64,000 bases of DNA from WHSW01 sp963742205. Lineage in GTDB: Bacteria; Actinomycetota; Thermoleophilia; Solirubrobacterales; 70-9. The notes under the pieces are model-generated. The model made no database searches. It had not been told where the DNA came from and saw only the letters and a program-made list of their open reading frames with translations. The position numbers and the translations under genes were made by a program. The stretch is from NCBI GenBank assembly GCA_963742205.1, contig CAVUKZ010000009.1, forward strand, positions 568,215 to 632,214, read 5' to 3'. How positions within the stretch are numbered: the stretch's first letter is position 1; every line of letters starts with the position of its first letter. This document shows positions 52,475 through 62,041 of this stretch, one piece after another.

Positions 52475-53257
52475 TCACTCGATTTCGGTCGGGACCCCGA
52501 TCTCCAGCCACCGAAAACGGCTCGAGACGTCCTCGGGCGCGCTCGCGAGCTCGCGCTCGATCGCGTCGCGGCCCTCGCGGAAGTGCTTCCAGCCCTCGTA
52601 GTGGATCGGGATCGCGGTACGGGGACGCACGCGCCGGCACAGCTCGACCGCCTCGGCCGCGGTCATCGTGTACCGGAGCGGGCCGCTGACGGGAAAGCGA
52701 ACGCCCCCGAGGTGCAGCAGCGCGGTGTCGACCTGTAGCCGGTCGGCGACCTCGAGCACGCCGTCGTAGAGCACGGTGTCCCCGGAGATCCAGAGCACGC
52801 CCTCGGCCTGACCCTCCCAGGCGAGCGCGAAGCCGATCACGTCGCCCACGATCGGGTGGCTGAGCGGCGGCCCGTGCCGGCACGGGGTTGCGGTCACGTC
52901 GATCGGCGGCTTCCCGTCCGCCTCCAGTCGCGTCGCGCCCCACGCCGCGAGCCCGCGAGCCGCGCCGCCGAGGCGCCCCGCGCCCGACTCCGTGGTGACG
53001 ACCACATCGGCGTCGCCCAGCAGCTCGCGGCCGCGCTTGTCGAGGTTGTCCTCATGGTGGTCGTGGCTGAGCAGGACGGCGTCGATGCGGCCGATCGCGT
53101 CGGGCTCGATCGCCGGCCCGGCGAGCTTCTCCGAGCCCGTGCCCCAGCCGAAGCGGTAGCTGCCGCCCGCGGGATCGAAGGTGGGATCGGTCAGCAGGCG
53201 CCACTCGCCGACCTCGATCAGGGCCGTGGGGCCGCCGATGTGGGTGATCCGAAGCAT
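52475..53257 (-). CDS. Metallo-beta-lactamase fold hydrolase (UlaG/NAPE-PLD type)
   Basis: 260 residues. ITHIGGPTALIEVGEWRLLT opens the fold, the zinc site is LLSHDHHEDNLDKRG, then PCRHGPP, ISGDTVLYDG and PIHYEGWKHF. The HDHHEDN form of HxHxDx is typical of the UlaG-like and phospholipase-D-like MBL branches. Substrate unknown. ATG 53257. Confidence 0.85.
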   Translation of the reverse strand: MLRITHIGGPTALIEVGEWRLLTDPTFDPAGGSYRFGWGTGSEKLAGPAIEPDAIGRIDAVLLSHDHHEDNLDKRGRELLGDADVVVTTESGAGRLGGAARGLAAWGATRLEADGKPPIDVTATPCRHGPPLSHPIVGDVIGFALAWEGQAEGVLWISGDTVLYDGVLEVADRLQVDTALLHLGGVRFPVSGPLRYTMTAAEAVELCRRVRPRTAIPIHYEGWKHFREGRDAIERELASAPEDVSSRFRWLEIGVPTEIE

Positions 53258-53354
53258 CCGTGCCTCCGGGGAAACCTATCCGTCCGAGACATCCCCGGGC
53301 GGCCGGCCTCCGTAGACCCCTTCGAGGGTCCCACGCATGCCGAGGAGCAGACGA

Positions 53355-53930
53355 ATGAACCGACTGAGAACCGCATTTGCGATCGGCACCGGCCTCCTCG
53401 TCTCGATGGCCGTGGTCGCGTGCGGCAACAGCAGCGACGACTCGACCTCAACCGAGGCCGCCGCCTCGACGACGACCGCGGCCGCCACCCCCACGAGCGA
53501 CTCGACCGCGGAGGTCAAGCTCGCCGACACGGGGCTCGGCTCGATCCTCGTTGGCAGCGACGGACACACGCTCTACCTGTTCGAGCAGGACACGGGCGGC
53601 GATGCCTCCACCTGCTCCGGCGACTGCGCCGCCGCCTGGCCGCCGCTGACGACCAAGGGCAAGCCCAAGGCCGGCAGCGGGGTCGACGCGGCGAAGCTGA
53701 GCACCTTCAAGCGCGACGACGGGACCACCCAGGTCGCCTACAACGGCCACCCGCTCTACTACTACGCGGAGGACGAGGCCCCCGGCGACACCAACGGCAA
53801 CGACTCCGACGAGTTCGGTGCCGAGTGGTACGCGCTGACCGCGGCCGGCGAATCGGCCGGCGACGAGGGCGAGAGCTCCGACGAGGACTCGAACTCGACC
53901 ACCGCGCCCACCGGCGGCTACTCGTACTGA
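53355..53930 (+). CDS. Lipoprotein with COG4315-type repeats
   Basis: 191 residues. Lipobox SMAVVACGN after the hydrophobic FAIGTGLLVSMAV; a Ser/Thr-rich linker; then the secreted repeat pair LGSILVGSDGHTLYLFEQDT and CSGDCAAAWPPLTTKGKPKA, and VAYNGHPLYYYAEDEAPGDT. The Cys pair in CSGDC and Trp-Pro-Pro are hallmarks of this surface family, often found with electron-transfer proteins. The ATG at 53355 is chosen for AGGAG seven bases upstream. Confidence 0.85.
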   Translation: MNRLRTAFAIGTGLLVSMAVVACGNSSDDSTSTEAAASTTTAAATPTSDSTAEVKLADTGLGSILVGSDGHTLYLFEQDTGGDASTCSGDCAAAWPPLTTKGKPKAGSGVDAAKLSTFKRDDGTTQVAYNGHPLYYYAEDEAPGDTNGNDSDEFGAEWYALTAAGESAGDEGESSDEDSNSTTAPTGGYSY

Positions 53931-53934
53931 CGGG

Positions 53935-54441
53935 CTAGAAGCGGCCGGGGGCTCTGGGCAGGCGCGAGCGCGCCAGAGCCTGCACCGATCGCAGGTCCCC
54001 GACATCGGGAATGTGGTCGGCCAGGTACCTCTGGATCTCGATCCCCTCGGGGATCAAGGCGTCCACCAAATCCATGGAGGCGCTCTGAAATTCCTGCTCG
54101 AAGGCGATCGAGCTCCCCGCCGGCGGGCGCACGGCGAGGATCCGCATGAGATCGCCACGCAGGTCGAGCGCCCTGGCGATCAGCCAGTCATAGCCCTCCC
54201 CGCCGAGCGGCCTCACGTTGAGGATCACCTCGCAGTCGCAGTGTCCGCCCTGACTGGCGAAGAAGCCCAGCGTCGTGGCGAGGTCGCAGTCCGGATGGTG
54301 CTTGCGCAGGATCGCCTCGGTCCCGCGCGTGTCGTTATGGCACCTCCAGCTGCCTCCCTTGCTCACGTCACAGGCCTCCGGCCCCGCAAGCCGTTCGATG
54401 AACTCAGGCCAATCCGGGTGGCCAGGCGACATGTACGTCAT
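53935..54441 (-). CDS. DUF2695-like protein, unknown
   Basis: 168 residues from ATG 54441 (AGGGGGA upstream). N-terminal DWPEFIERLAGPEACDVSKGG is followed by LRKHHPDCDLATTLGFFASQ and GGHCDCEVILNVRPLG, the Cys-rich signature of DUF2695-type proteins, possibly metal-binding. The second half is alpha/beta with no motif. The 275 bases to the next gene contain no convincing feature. Confidence 0.65.
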   Translation of the reverse strand: MTYMSPGHPDWPEFIERLAGPEACDVSKGGSWRCHNDTRGTEAILRKHHPDCDLATTLGFFASQGGHCDCEVILNVRPLGGEGYDWLIARALDLRGDLMRILAVRPPAGSSIAFEQEFQSASMDLVDALIPEGIEIQRYLADHIPDVGDLRSVQALARSRLPRAPGRF

Positions 54442-54716
54442 CTCAATTCCCCCTGCTAACGCCTTCAACATCCGTCCCTGTCTCAGGGATCCGCCTAGCC
54501 GGCGGCGGTCCCACGACAGCGAGCGAACGTCCCCTGCTCAGTCTCGCCATGCCTTGCCCTAACACTCGTGCTCCTGAATGAGAGCGATTCCCTGGGTACG
54601 AGAAACGGCGACCCGTAGGAGCAGTTAGCCGGGAGCTAGCGATCTAAACGGCGCACGCGGTACTCGGGTCATAGCCAGCCCGGGTCGTGGGCCGCTAAGG
54701 CGGGTACCTACCGGCC

Positions 54717-55625
54717 ATGATCGCCCTCGGCGTCGCTGCGGGCCTCGCCGCATCCGCGGCGTACAACGGCGGCATCGTGCTGCAGGCGCTCGAGGCGCGC
54801 GATTCGCCTCGCGATTGCGCGATGCGGCTCAGCCTCCTGGTGGCGCTGTGTCGAAGGCGCCGCTGGCTGGCGGGTGTCGCGCTCTCGATCCTCGGCTTCC
54901 CGCTGCAGATCTACGCCTACGCAAACGCCCCGATCGCCGTCGTCCAGACCTGCCTCGCCGCCGGGCTGGTGCTGGTCATGTTGTGCGGCGCACGCGTGAT
55001 GGGCGAGCCGGTCCGGCGCCGCGACTATCTGGCCGTGGTTGCGATCACGGCCGGCGTCGGGCTGACCGCCGTCGCCGCGCCGTCCCGCAGCGAGATCGAG
55101 CGCGCCGGCTCCGAGCCGGTGGTCATTCTCATCGCGCTCGGCGCCCTGGCGCTCATCCCCTACGCGCTCTCGCGTCGCGGTCTGGCGCCGCCCCTGGTGA
55201 TCACCGCCAGCGCCGGACTGGCCCTCGCCTGGAACGACATCGCGACCAAGCTGTTCGGCAACGCGTTCGACGCCGAGGCGCTCGGCGTCGCGGGACTCTG
55301 GCTCGTGGCGATCGTCTGCTCGGCCGTGGTGGCGACCGTGAGCGAGATGTCGGCCCTACAGCGGGTGCGGGCGACCAAGGTCGTCCCGACCGTGTTCGTG
55401 CTCGAGACGTTCATCCCGATCCTCGTCGGCCCGCTGCTGCTGAAGACGCACCTCCCGCTCGCGCCCCTATCCCAGGTCGCGTTCTTCGGCGGCCTCGCCC
55501 TGGTCCTCGCAGCGATCATCGTGATCGCGCGCAGCGCCCCGGTCACCTCAGTGATCCGCCAGAGCGCCGAGGAGACCCACGAGCGCGCTCAGCCGGCGGC
55601 CCAGGCCTTGGCTTCCTCCAACTGA
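54717..55625 (+). CDS. DMT superfamily (EamA-like) transporter
   Basis: 302 residues with nine to ten hydrophobic helices, starting ALGVAAGLAASAAYNGGIVL and containing VALSILGFPLQIYAYANAPI, VQTCLAAGLVLVMLCGARVM, VVAITAGVGLTAVAAP and AFFGGLALVLAAIIVIARSA. The helix count and RxxxxDYLAVVAITAGV suggest a small-multidrug/EamA-like exporter. The 3' end overlaps the convergent SpoIIAA-like gene by 37 bases. Confidence 0.78.
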   Translation: MIALGVAAGLAASAAYNGGIVLQALEARDSPRDCAMRLSLLVALCRRRRWLAGVALSILGFPLQIYAYANAPIAVVQTCLAAGLVLVMLCGARVMGEPVRRRDYLAVVAITAGVGLTAVAAPSRSEIERAGSEPVVILIALGALALIPYALSRRGLAPPLVITASAGLALAWNDIATKLFGNAFDAEALGVAGLWLVAIVCSAVVATVSEMSALQRVRATKVVPTVFVLETFIPILVGPLLLKTHLPLAPLSQVAFFGGLALVLAAIIVIARSAPVTSVIRQSAEETHERAQPAAQALASSN

Positions 55626-55957
55626 TCGAGTTCGAAGACCTTCAGCTCACCGGGCATCGCCCACGCGAACAGGTGCATCGCCTTTGCGATCCAGTCGTCC
55701 TTTGAGACGACGGCAAGCCGCTTCCACGCCTTCCGATCGTGAAGCTCGACCCGCAGCCCGGTCTTCAGGTCCTCGAGCACGGCACTGGGCTCGAGGCCCT
55801 CGAAGTCGTCGATCACGAAGACCACCCGCGCCGCCCCCGAGTCCACAGCCTCCTGGAGCCCCGGTTCGAGCACCTCGCGATAGTCGTCGCGCGTCAGCTT
55901 GCCCGACGCCCGCAACCCGACGACGCCCTCGGGCATCCCGTCGATCCGCTCGACCAT
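55589..55957 (-). CDS. SpoIIAA-like STAS protein
   Basis: 122 residues of the SpoIIAA-like domain (STAS fold): VVGLRASGKLTRDDYREVLE, ARVVFVIDDFEGLEPSAVLE, HDRKAWKRLAVVSKDDWIAK. This family is widespread and poorly understood; it binds small ligands or lipids. No partner kinase nearby. Confidence 0.85.
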   Translation of the reverse strand: MVERIDGMPEGVVGLRASGKLTRDDYREVLEPGLQEAVDSGAARVVFVIDDFEGLEPSAVLEDLKTGLRVELHDRKAWKRLAVVSKDDWIAKAMHLFAWAMPGELKVFELDQLEEAKAWAAG

Positions 55958-56048
55958 CGTTCCTCCTTCATCTCGCCGCCCGCCGAATTATGGGGCGTCA
56001 TCTAGCTTGAGAGGCGATGGGTACTTGGACATGAAGGGACGCAGCGAC

Positions 56049-56842
56049 ATGCCCGCCACCCTTGGCGTGATCGGGGTCGGCGCGATCGCCGAGGCGATCG
56101 TCACCGGCCTCTGCGAAGGGCACGGAGCCGAGACCTCCATCCACCTGTCGCCCCGCGGCGCCGCGCGAGCGAGCCGGCTGGCCGCTCGTTACCCATCCGT
56201 CCGCGTCGCCGAGAGCAACCAGGCCGCCGTCGAGCGAGCCGAAGTGGTTCTCCTCTGCGTGCGACCGCAGGACGCACGCGCCGCACTCGCGGACCTGAGC
56301 TTGCGAGCGGAACAGGCCGTGATCAGCGTCATCGCCGGCATCCCGATCGGCGAGCTCCGCGCCCTGGTCGGCCCCGCGGAGGTGATCGTGCGCGCGATCC
56401 CGCTGCCCGCCGTCGCCAGACGCTCGGGCGTGACGGCGATTCACCCACCGAGTCCGCTCGCCCGGGCGATCTTTGACCCGCTCGGCGGAGTGATGGCGGT
56501 GGACCACGAGCGCGCGCTCGAAGCGCTGTCGGCCTCCACCGCGACGCTCGCCGCCCACCTGGCCTACCTCGACACGATCAGCCGCTGGCTCACCGATCGG
56601 GGGATCGCGGAGGCCGACGCGACCCGGTACGTCGCATCGGTCTTCGGCGGCCTGTCCGAGATCGCTGCCTCAGCGCTCAACCGACCGACTTCGGGACCCT
56701 CGCCGACGAGTACGCGACCGCCGGCGGGCTCAACGAACAGTTCCTCGCGGCCGTTCGTGACGCGGGGAGCTTCAAGATCGTCGAGCAGGCGCTCGACGAG
56801 GTCGCCGATCGACTTCGTACCGCCGTGAGGATCTCGGTATAG
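56049..56842 (+). CDS. proC: Pyrroline-5-carboxylate reductase-like protein (one frameshift)
   Basis: Last step of proline synthesis, NAD(P)H-dependent. About 264 residues. LGVIGVGAIAEAIVTGL is the Rossmann entry, VLLCVRPQDARAAL and VISVIAGIPIGELRAL are typical. After a one-base shift near 56690 the C-terminal dimerisation helices read DFGTLADEYATAGGLNEQFL and end at 56842. The usual TPN signature after the dinucleotide domain is here AIPLPAVARRSG, so a related dehydrogenase with another substrate is possible. An in-frame ATG at 56031 is an alternative start. Confidence 0.8.
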
Positions 56843-57006
56843 GCTGAGTCCACCGCGGGCCAGGCTTGTTCCCGGGCTTGCAACCCTCGTTGACGGGTCG
56901 CCAGCACGGCCGAAATGGGAACGGCTCGCCTTTCTCCCCTAGTTGCGACTAGCGAGGGGCGGCCCGAGCGGCACACGCTCGAGATCGTCTCACGTTCGCC
57001 CGCTCG

Positions 57007-57357
57007 GTGAAGCACGCAGACATGTCCGAACTTGATCCAATTGAGGCGCACCGGCTGACGCTGACGCCGCGACGCGACGGCGACGTGCTGACGATCGAGC
57101 TTGTCGGAGAGCTCGACATGGCGAGCGTTGAAGCCCTGAACGCGATGCTTCAGCGCGCCGAGCGAACGGACGCCAGCCGGATCGTCTTGGACCTCAGCCG
57201 CTGTGAGTACGTCGACTCCACCGGGCTGACAGGGTTGCTCGCCGCTCAGCGCCGCTCGGATCAGGGGTCCGATCGCCTGCGGTTTCGCAATCTCACCGGG
57301 CACGTGGCGGAGGTGGTCAAGCTCACCAAGCTCGACCGCGTGCTGCGGATCGAGTAG
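57007..57357 (+). CDS. STAS domain anti-sigma factor antagonist-like protein
   Basis: 116 residues. GDVLTIELVGELDMASVEAL and VLDLSRCEYVDSTGLTGLLA give the STAS fold with the phosphorylatable Ser in VDST; LRFRNLTGHVAEVVKLTKLD ends the domain. It resembles the protein at 50916-51269 but is not identical. GTG 57007 or ATG 57022 could start it. Its 3' end is overlapped by the MerR gene tail. Confidence 0.85.
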   Translation: MKHADMSELDPIEAHRLTLTPRRDGDVLTIELVGELDMASVEALNAMLQRAERTDASRIVLDLSRCEYVDSTGLTGLLAAQRRSDQGSDRLRFRNLTGHVAEVVKLTKLDRVLRIE

Positions 57358-57758
57358 CCGACTCGACTGCCTGCTGGCTCGATGTCGAAGAGCCCACACT
57401 CGTCCACGGACTCACAGCCGCAACCCTGAGCGGTCTTGAGCCAGTCGCGCATCGCCTCGGCCCGCTGAATCAGGGCCTCGACCTCCGGAAGCTTCCTCGC
57501 TGCTAGCTCTTGCATATGCGGGGCGATCGGCTCGCTGCCCGCGTCAAGGAGCTCGCGGATCTCGTCCAGGCTGAGGCCGGCCCGCTGGGAGACGTCGATC
57601 AGGGCCAGGCGCCGGAGGACCGACGGGCCGTAGACGCGCTGGCCCGAGACACGCTCGGGCTCGGGCAGCAGCCCGATCTCCTCGTAGTAGCGGATCGCGC
57701 TCTTCCTGAGGCCGGCTTGCTCGGCCACCTCGCCAATACGCATGGTCGTCTCGCTCAT
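57261..57758 (-). CDS. MerR family transcriptional regulator
   Basis: 165 residues. The helix-turn-helix is MRIGEVAEQAGLRKSAIRYY and the coupling helix EEIGLLPEPERVSGQRVYGP; LALIDVSQRAGLSLDEIREL continues. A C-terminal Cys cluster QGCGCESVDECGLFDIE could bind a metal. The last 40 residues look unlike the family and run antisense through the STAS gene for 97 bases, so the true stop may be near 57365 and the end altered by an indel. It diverges from the next gene, a common MerR arrangement. Confidence 0.83.
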   Translation of the reverse strand: MSETTMRIGEVAEQAGLRKSAIRYYEEIGLLPEPERVSGQRVYGPSVLRRLALIDVSQRAGLSLDEIRELLDAGSEPIAPHMQELAARKLPEVEALIQRAEAMRDWLKTAQGCGCESVDECGLFDIEPAGSRVGYSIRSTRSSLVSLTTSATCPVRLRNRRRSDP

Positions 57759-57827
57759 CCGAATGCCCTTGACCTCAAGTCGGCTTGAGGGTCCAGAGTA
57801 CTTCGGAACCCGAAAAAGGACGGTGAA

Positions 57828-58148
57828 ATGCCCGAGACAATCCCCATTGCCTGCAGCCTGGAGCGGGCGGACCTTCCCGAGCGAGCCGAGCTCCTGGCGA
57901 GGCTCGGCCAGAGGCTGGACGGCGTCGAGGCCGGCGGGCTCGCGGCCCGACTTCGCTTCCCCAAGGAGGACGAGGACGAGCTGCGCCAGTTCATGACCCT
58001 CGAGTCGAGCTGCTGCCCGTTCTGTTAACTTCGACCTCGGTGGAGGCCGGCGATCGACTGGAGCTTCGAGTCAGTGCCACCCGAGGGAGGCGAGTGGGCC
58101 GTTCGCGGCCTGGTGGCCGGCTTCGTCGCGGGCTGGGGAGCGGGCTAG
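57828..58148 (+). pseudogene. Small CC-motif protein next to merR (several frameshifts)
   Basis: The first 66 residues (MPETIPIACSLERADLPERA ... DELRQFMTLESSCCPFC) are open and then hit TAA at 58026. The reading continues in other frames as VEAGDRLELRVSA and PEGGEWAVRGLVAGFVAGWG to a TAG at 58146. This matches small proteins with an ACSL start and a CCPF centre often encoded beside MerR regulators. At least three indels are needed within 60 bases. Function unknown; the Cys pair suggests metal handling. Confidence 0.55.
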
Positions 58149-58153
58149 CCGGG

Positions 58154-58800
58154 TTAGCTCACCGTCCTGTACTTGACGTGGGTCACGCCGGGCGCCTCGA
58201 CGGCCCGGACCTGCTCGAGCCGCACCTCCGCATCCCCCAGGTTGTCGAAGAGGCGAGCACCGTCGCCGAGCACCACCGGGACGATGTGGAGCTCGAGTTC
58301 GTCGAGCAGCCCCGCCGCCAGGTACTGGTTGATGACCTGGGCGCCGCCCCAGACCGTGACGTCTTTGCCGCCGGCGGCTCCCCTCGCCTGTTTGAGCGCG
58401 GACTCGATTCCGTCGGTGACGAAATGGAAGGTGGTCCCTCCCTCCATCTCCACGGGATCGCGCGGGTGATGGGTGAGGATGAACACCGGATAGTGGTAGG
58501 GAGGGTCGTCGCCCCACCACCCCGTCCACTGCTCGTCCCAGGGGCCACCGCCGAATCGGGCCGAACATGTTTCGGCCCATCACGCCGGCCCGAACGTTTT
58601 CGCGCGATTCCTCTTGGACTCCGTGTGCTCTCGTTCGCGTCGCCGTCCGCCCGGTCGTGAGCTTGCCGCCAGGCCGCCAGCGCAATGACCCAGTCGTGGA
58701 GCCGCTCGCCGCCCTCGCCGAGCGGGTTCTCCTCGCTCTGGTTCGGGCCGGCTACGAAACCGTCCACGGAGATCGAGATATGACACCGAAACTTGCTCAT
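58154..58800 (-). pseudogene. Dihydrofolate reductase/RibD C-terminal-like protein (about three frameshifts)
   Basis: N-terminus MSKFRCHISISVDGFVAGPN is typical of actinobacterial RibD-like reductases; the middle ESRENVRAGVMGRNMFGP lies in another frame, and the C-terminal half (FILTHHPRDPVEMEGGTTFH, KDVTVWGGAQVINQYLAAGL, LHIVPVVLGDGARLF) in a third. About 215 residues in all. Motif residues are conserved across the breaks, so the gene is probably intact in the organism. Confidence 0.75.
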
Positions 58801-58894
58801 CGCGCCTCCTCTGTTAGCGGCCGCTCCGGCCGCGGGTTCTCAATGCCTATGACGGGTCCGGCGCCGCGAAACTCATCGCCGCTGCCCTCCATGA

Positions 58895-58968
58895 TGGGCC
58901 GGGATGGATTCGAACCATCGTCCTGACGATTATGAGTCGCCTGCTCTAACCAACTGAGCTACCGGCCC
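58895..58968 (-). tRNA. tRNA with CAU anticodon (Met or Ile2)
   Basis: Cloverleaf: acceptor GGGCCGG/CCGGCCC, D-arm GCTC/GAGC, anticodon stem GGCGA/TCGTC with loop CTCATAA, T-arm GATGG/CCATC with TTCGAAT, discriminator A, no encoded CCA. The anticodon arm GGCGACTCATAATCG resembles bacterial tRNA-Ile2, whose C34 is modified to lysidine by TilS; elongator tRNA-Met is the alternative. Not an initiator, since the 1-72 pair is G-C and three G-C pairs are missing in the anticodon stem. Confidence 0.92.
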
Positions 58969-58997
58969 GCGGCCCATACATAACCGGAACGCGGTCG

Positions 58998-59445
58998 CTA
59001 CCGCTCCTCGCCGTCCAGGTCTATTCGGATCGTCATGAGCTCCGTCTCCAGCAGGCGTACGGTCGCCGCGCTCAGCCGCGCGATTGGGTGCGTCAAGGCG
59101 ATGTATCGCAGACGATCCGTGGATCGTCCTCGGGGAGAAGCAGGGCCGTGCCTTCGTGCCATCGTGGGCCGACGCGAACGCGCACGCGGGGGTTCGCCTC
59201 GATGTTCCTGACGTAACTCGCCTGCCGACCGTGCTCGGCGACGATCCAGAATCGCCACCGTCGAGGCCGTTGGTGACCGGGTTGCGTCTCGGCTGCCCGG
59301 ACTTGCGGCCGGTCGTCTCGAGGATCGCAATCCCCGGCGCAGGAAGCCCGATGCGAAACAGCCCGCCGACGACGGGATTGACGACGTACTTCGCCGTGCC
59401 GCTGGCGAGCCTCCGCTTCACCTCGTGGCGACTCTGGTTCACCAC
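58998..59445 (-). CDS. Deazaflavin (F420)-dependent nitroreductase-family protein (two frameshifts)
   Basis: About 148 residues. GTAKYVVNPVVGGLFRIGLP, IAILETTGRKSGQPRRNPVT, then after shifts near 59250 and 59118 DFWIVAEHGRQASYVRNIEA, NPRVRVRVGPRWHEGTALLL and LRYIALTHPIARLSAATVRL. These are the marks of the Ddn/split-barrel family that uses F420H2 or F420-like cofactors. The GTG start at 59445 touches the preceding stop (TAGTG). Function within the family not assignable. Confidence 0.8.
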
Positions 59446-59743
59446 TAGCGGTCGGCCAGCGCCCAGGCGCTCGCGCCGCTGATCGCCGAGACGGTGAGCA
59501 CCGATGGCCAGGCGCCGATCCGGCGCCCGAGCGGGTGCGAGCCGACGAAGCAGGCGAGGTAGATCGAGCCGAGCACGAGGGCGGTCTCGCGGCCTCGGCG
59601 GCGGTTCCACTCCTGCGCGCACCACCCACCGCCGAGCGCCAGCGGATGCCTCCGAGCGGGCGAATCCTCGAGTACCGCGCCGCTGCGAAGCCGGCGATCA
59701 ACGAGCCGGCGGCGACCGGGGCTGTCGGGAGGTCCTCGCCCAT
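59445..59743 (-). CDS. Small membrane protein, unknown (one frameshift)
   Basis: About 99 residues: VAAGSLIAGFAAARYSRIRP, then after a shift near 59640 GGGWCAQEWNRRRGRETALV, LVLGSIYLACFVGSHPLGRR and SVLTVSAISGASAWALADR. Three hydrophobic helices. Its stop overlaps the start of the deazaflavin-type gene by one base, so they are probably co-translated. Confidence 0.6.
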
Positions 59744-59766
59744 CGCCCGACCCTATCGATCGCGCC

Positions 59767-61351
59767 TCAGGCCGTGACCGGCTGCGGGCGGCCGCGGATC
59801 AGGTCCGCGGCGCGCTCGGCGACCATGATCGTCGGCGCATTCGTGTTGCCGCCGGGGATCACCGGCATCACCGAGGCGTCGGCAACCCGCAGGCCGTGGA
59901 CCCGCAGCTGCGAGTCGACCACGGCGCCCTCGCCGTCGTCGCTCATCCGGCACGTGCCGACCGGGTGGTAGATCAGCTCGACCCGCTCACGAAGCGCTGC
60001 ATCGAGCTCCTCCGGGCTCTCCGCATCGCGGCCGAAGCTTGAGCTCGCGGACCACGACCTCGGCGAGCGGGCCCTCGGCCGCGAGCTTGCGAGCCATCCG
60101 CATGCCCGCCACCATCGAGGCGACGTCGTCGGGCTCGGTGGCCAGATTGGTCTGAATGCGTGGCTTGTCGAGCGGGTCGGCCGACCGCAGCCATACCCGC
60201 CCTCGCGCCTGCGGTCGACGATACCGGCGCGATCTCGTCATCGCGTGCCCGTCGAACTCCTCCTCGCCGTGGTTCTCGAAGTAAACCGCCCCCATGTGGA
60301 ACTGGATGTCGGCCGCGGGCAGACCCGACCGGGTGCGGACGAAGGCGACGACCTCGGCGACCGTGGACGTCAGCGGCCCGCTGCGGCGCAACACCCACTC
60401 GGCCAGGTTCTTTGGCTTGTCGGCGCCGTAGAGCGTCGGACCCTCGGAGATCTCCCAGAGAAGGGTCAGATACGGGTGGTCCTGAAGGTTGTGCCCAACC
60501 CCGGGCAGCTCGTGTCGCGGCTCGACCCCGGCCTCGCGCAGCTCCTCCCCTGCCCGATCCCCGACAGCATCAGGATCTGCGGCGAGCCGATTGCCCCCGC
60601 GGCGAGGATCACCTCGCGCACCGGCGGCCGCCACCTCGTCGCCACGTTTGCCGCGGTAGCGAACGCCGACGGCGCGATCGCCGTCGAGCTCGATGCCGAG
60701 CACGGTCGCGCCCGTGATCACCTCGAGGTTGGGGCGCTTCATCGCCGGACGTAGGAAGGCGTCGGCGGCACTCCAGCGGCGACCGTCGCGCTGGAAGACC
60801 TGGAACATCGACGCGCCGTCCTGCTCAGGCCCGTTGTAGTCGTCGATCCGCGGGATCCCGGCCGCGACGCAAGCGTCGAGCAGCCGACGATCGAGCGGCC
60901 GCGGCGAGCGTTGCTCGGAGATCCGCATCTCGCCGCCGGCGCCGTGGAACTCCGACGCGCCGCGGACGTTGTCCTCCGAGCGCAGGAAGTACGGCAGCAC
61001 GTCGCCCCAGCCCCAGCCCGGCGCGCCCTGTTCGCGCCACAGGTCGTAGTCCAGGGGGCGCCCGCGGACGTAGAGCATCGCGTTCATCGACCCGGACCCC
61101 CCGAGCGACTTGCCGCGGGGGATGAACAGCGACCGGCCGTTTGCCCCCGGCTCCGGCTCCGTCCAGTAGTCCCAGTCGAGGCCGGTGTGGAACTGGTGGG
61201 CGAACGCGGCGGGGATCTTGATGTTCGGATGGCGGTCGCGCCCGCCCGCCTCGATCAGGAGGACCCGGGCGGACGGGTCCTCCGTGAGGCGGTTGGCGAG
61301 CACGCAGCCAGCCGAGCCGGCGCCGACGATCACGTAGTCCGCCGTCGTCAT
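59767..61351 (-). CDS. GMC family oxidoreductase, choline-dehydrogenase-like (frameshifts)
   Basis: FAD-dependent alcohol oxidase/dehydrogenase of about 528 residues. The dinucleotide motif is YVIVGAGSAGCVLANRL, the GMC signatures FIPRGKSLGGSGSMNAMLYV and HNLQDHPYLTLLWE, and the catalytic region HPVGTCRMSDDGEGAVVD near the end. Frames change several times in the middle (around 60240, 60555, 60640) and near 60030. The substrate could be choline or another primary alcohol; no betaine genes are next to it. Confidence 0.88.
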
Positions 61352-61397
61352 AGCGCCGATCCTATGCGGGCTGCGAAGCCGCCGTTTTCGAGCGGCC

Positions 61398-62032
61398 TCA
61401 GCCGGGACCGGCTCCCGCTCCCGCAACGGCGGCCTTCTGCGACCCGCCGGCGCCGGCTTGGAACTCAACGTCCTCGATGCCCACGAAGCTGAGGGTGGCT
61501 CCGGTCGTCGACGTGTCGGCGGTTACGACCCCGCTCGGGTCGACCGTGAGGAACCCGTAGCCGGACGCAACGGTGACACCCGGGAACTTCGTCGTCGTCG
61601 GCCGGATCTCCGCCGGAAAGTGTGAACGGCTGCTCGGTCGTGGCCGCGATCTGATCCACCGAGCCGATGAAGTGCACGACGTCATAGCCGTCCTTCCCAC
61701 CGAAGGCGTTGCGGAGCCATTGTCCGGCGCCCAGCCGGTGTTGAGGGTCAGCGGTACGACCTGCTTGCGGAAGGTCGGATCCGGATAGGTGCCGCTCAGC
61801 GCGCCGCCAGCGGGCCTGCCGAAGTATCGGCGTGGGCCACGCTCAAATTCGGAGCGGCTTTCTTGATCTGCGTCTTCGCGATCTTCTTGACCTTCGACTT
61901 GCTGACCCCCTTGTTGAGGGTCGAGGTCCCGGCAACGACCGAGCCGACGAGCGCCAGCGAGAGCGCGACGACGGCGACGACGGCGACGACCATCGCGGCC
62001 CACTTGGGGATGGCCCGCGTCTGGCTGGGCAA
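61398..62032 (-). CDS. Exported protein with tail-fibre-type motif (frameshifts)
   Basis: An N-terminal signal or anchor (IPKWAAMVVAVVAVVALSLA) is followed by basic residues NKGVSKSKVKKIAKTQIKKA and AGGALSGTYPDPTF, the ALSGTYPDPT motif common in collagen-like and phage tail-fibre proteins. The rest is beta-rich (VHFIGSVDQIAATTEQPFTL, VTVASGYGFLTVDPSGVVTA). Shifts near 61795, 61685 and 61615. The start could be TTG 62032 (gives a charged N-terminus) or ATG 61993. Similar proteins are frequent in Thermoleophilia (recollection). Function unknown. Confidence 0.65.
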
Positions 62033-62041
62033 GGATGGAGA

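Noticed and set aside
61398..62032. Phage tail-fibre gene implying a prophage
   Set aside because: Only the SGTYPDPT motif and a signal peptide are present; no phage structural or integrase genes are nearby.
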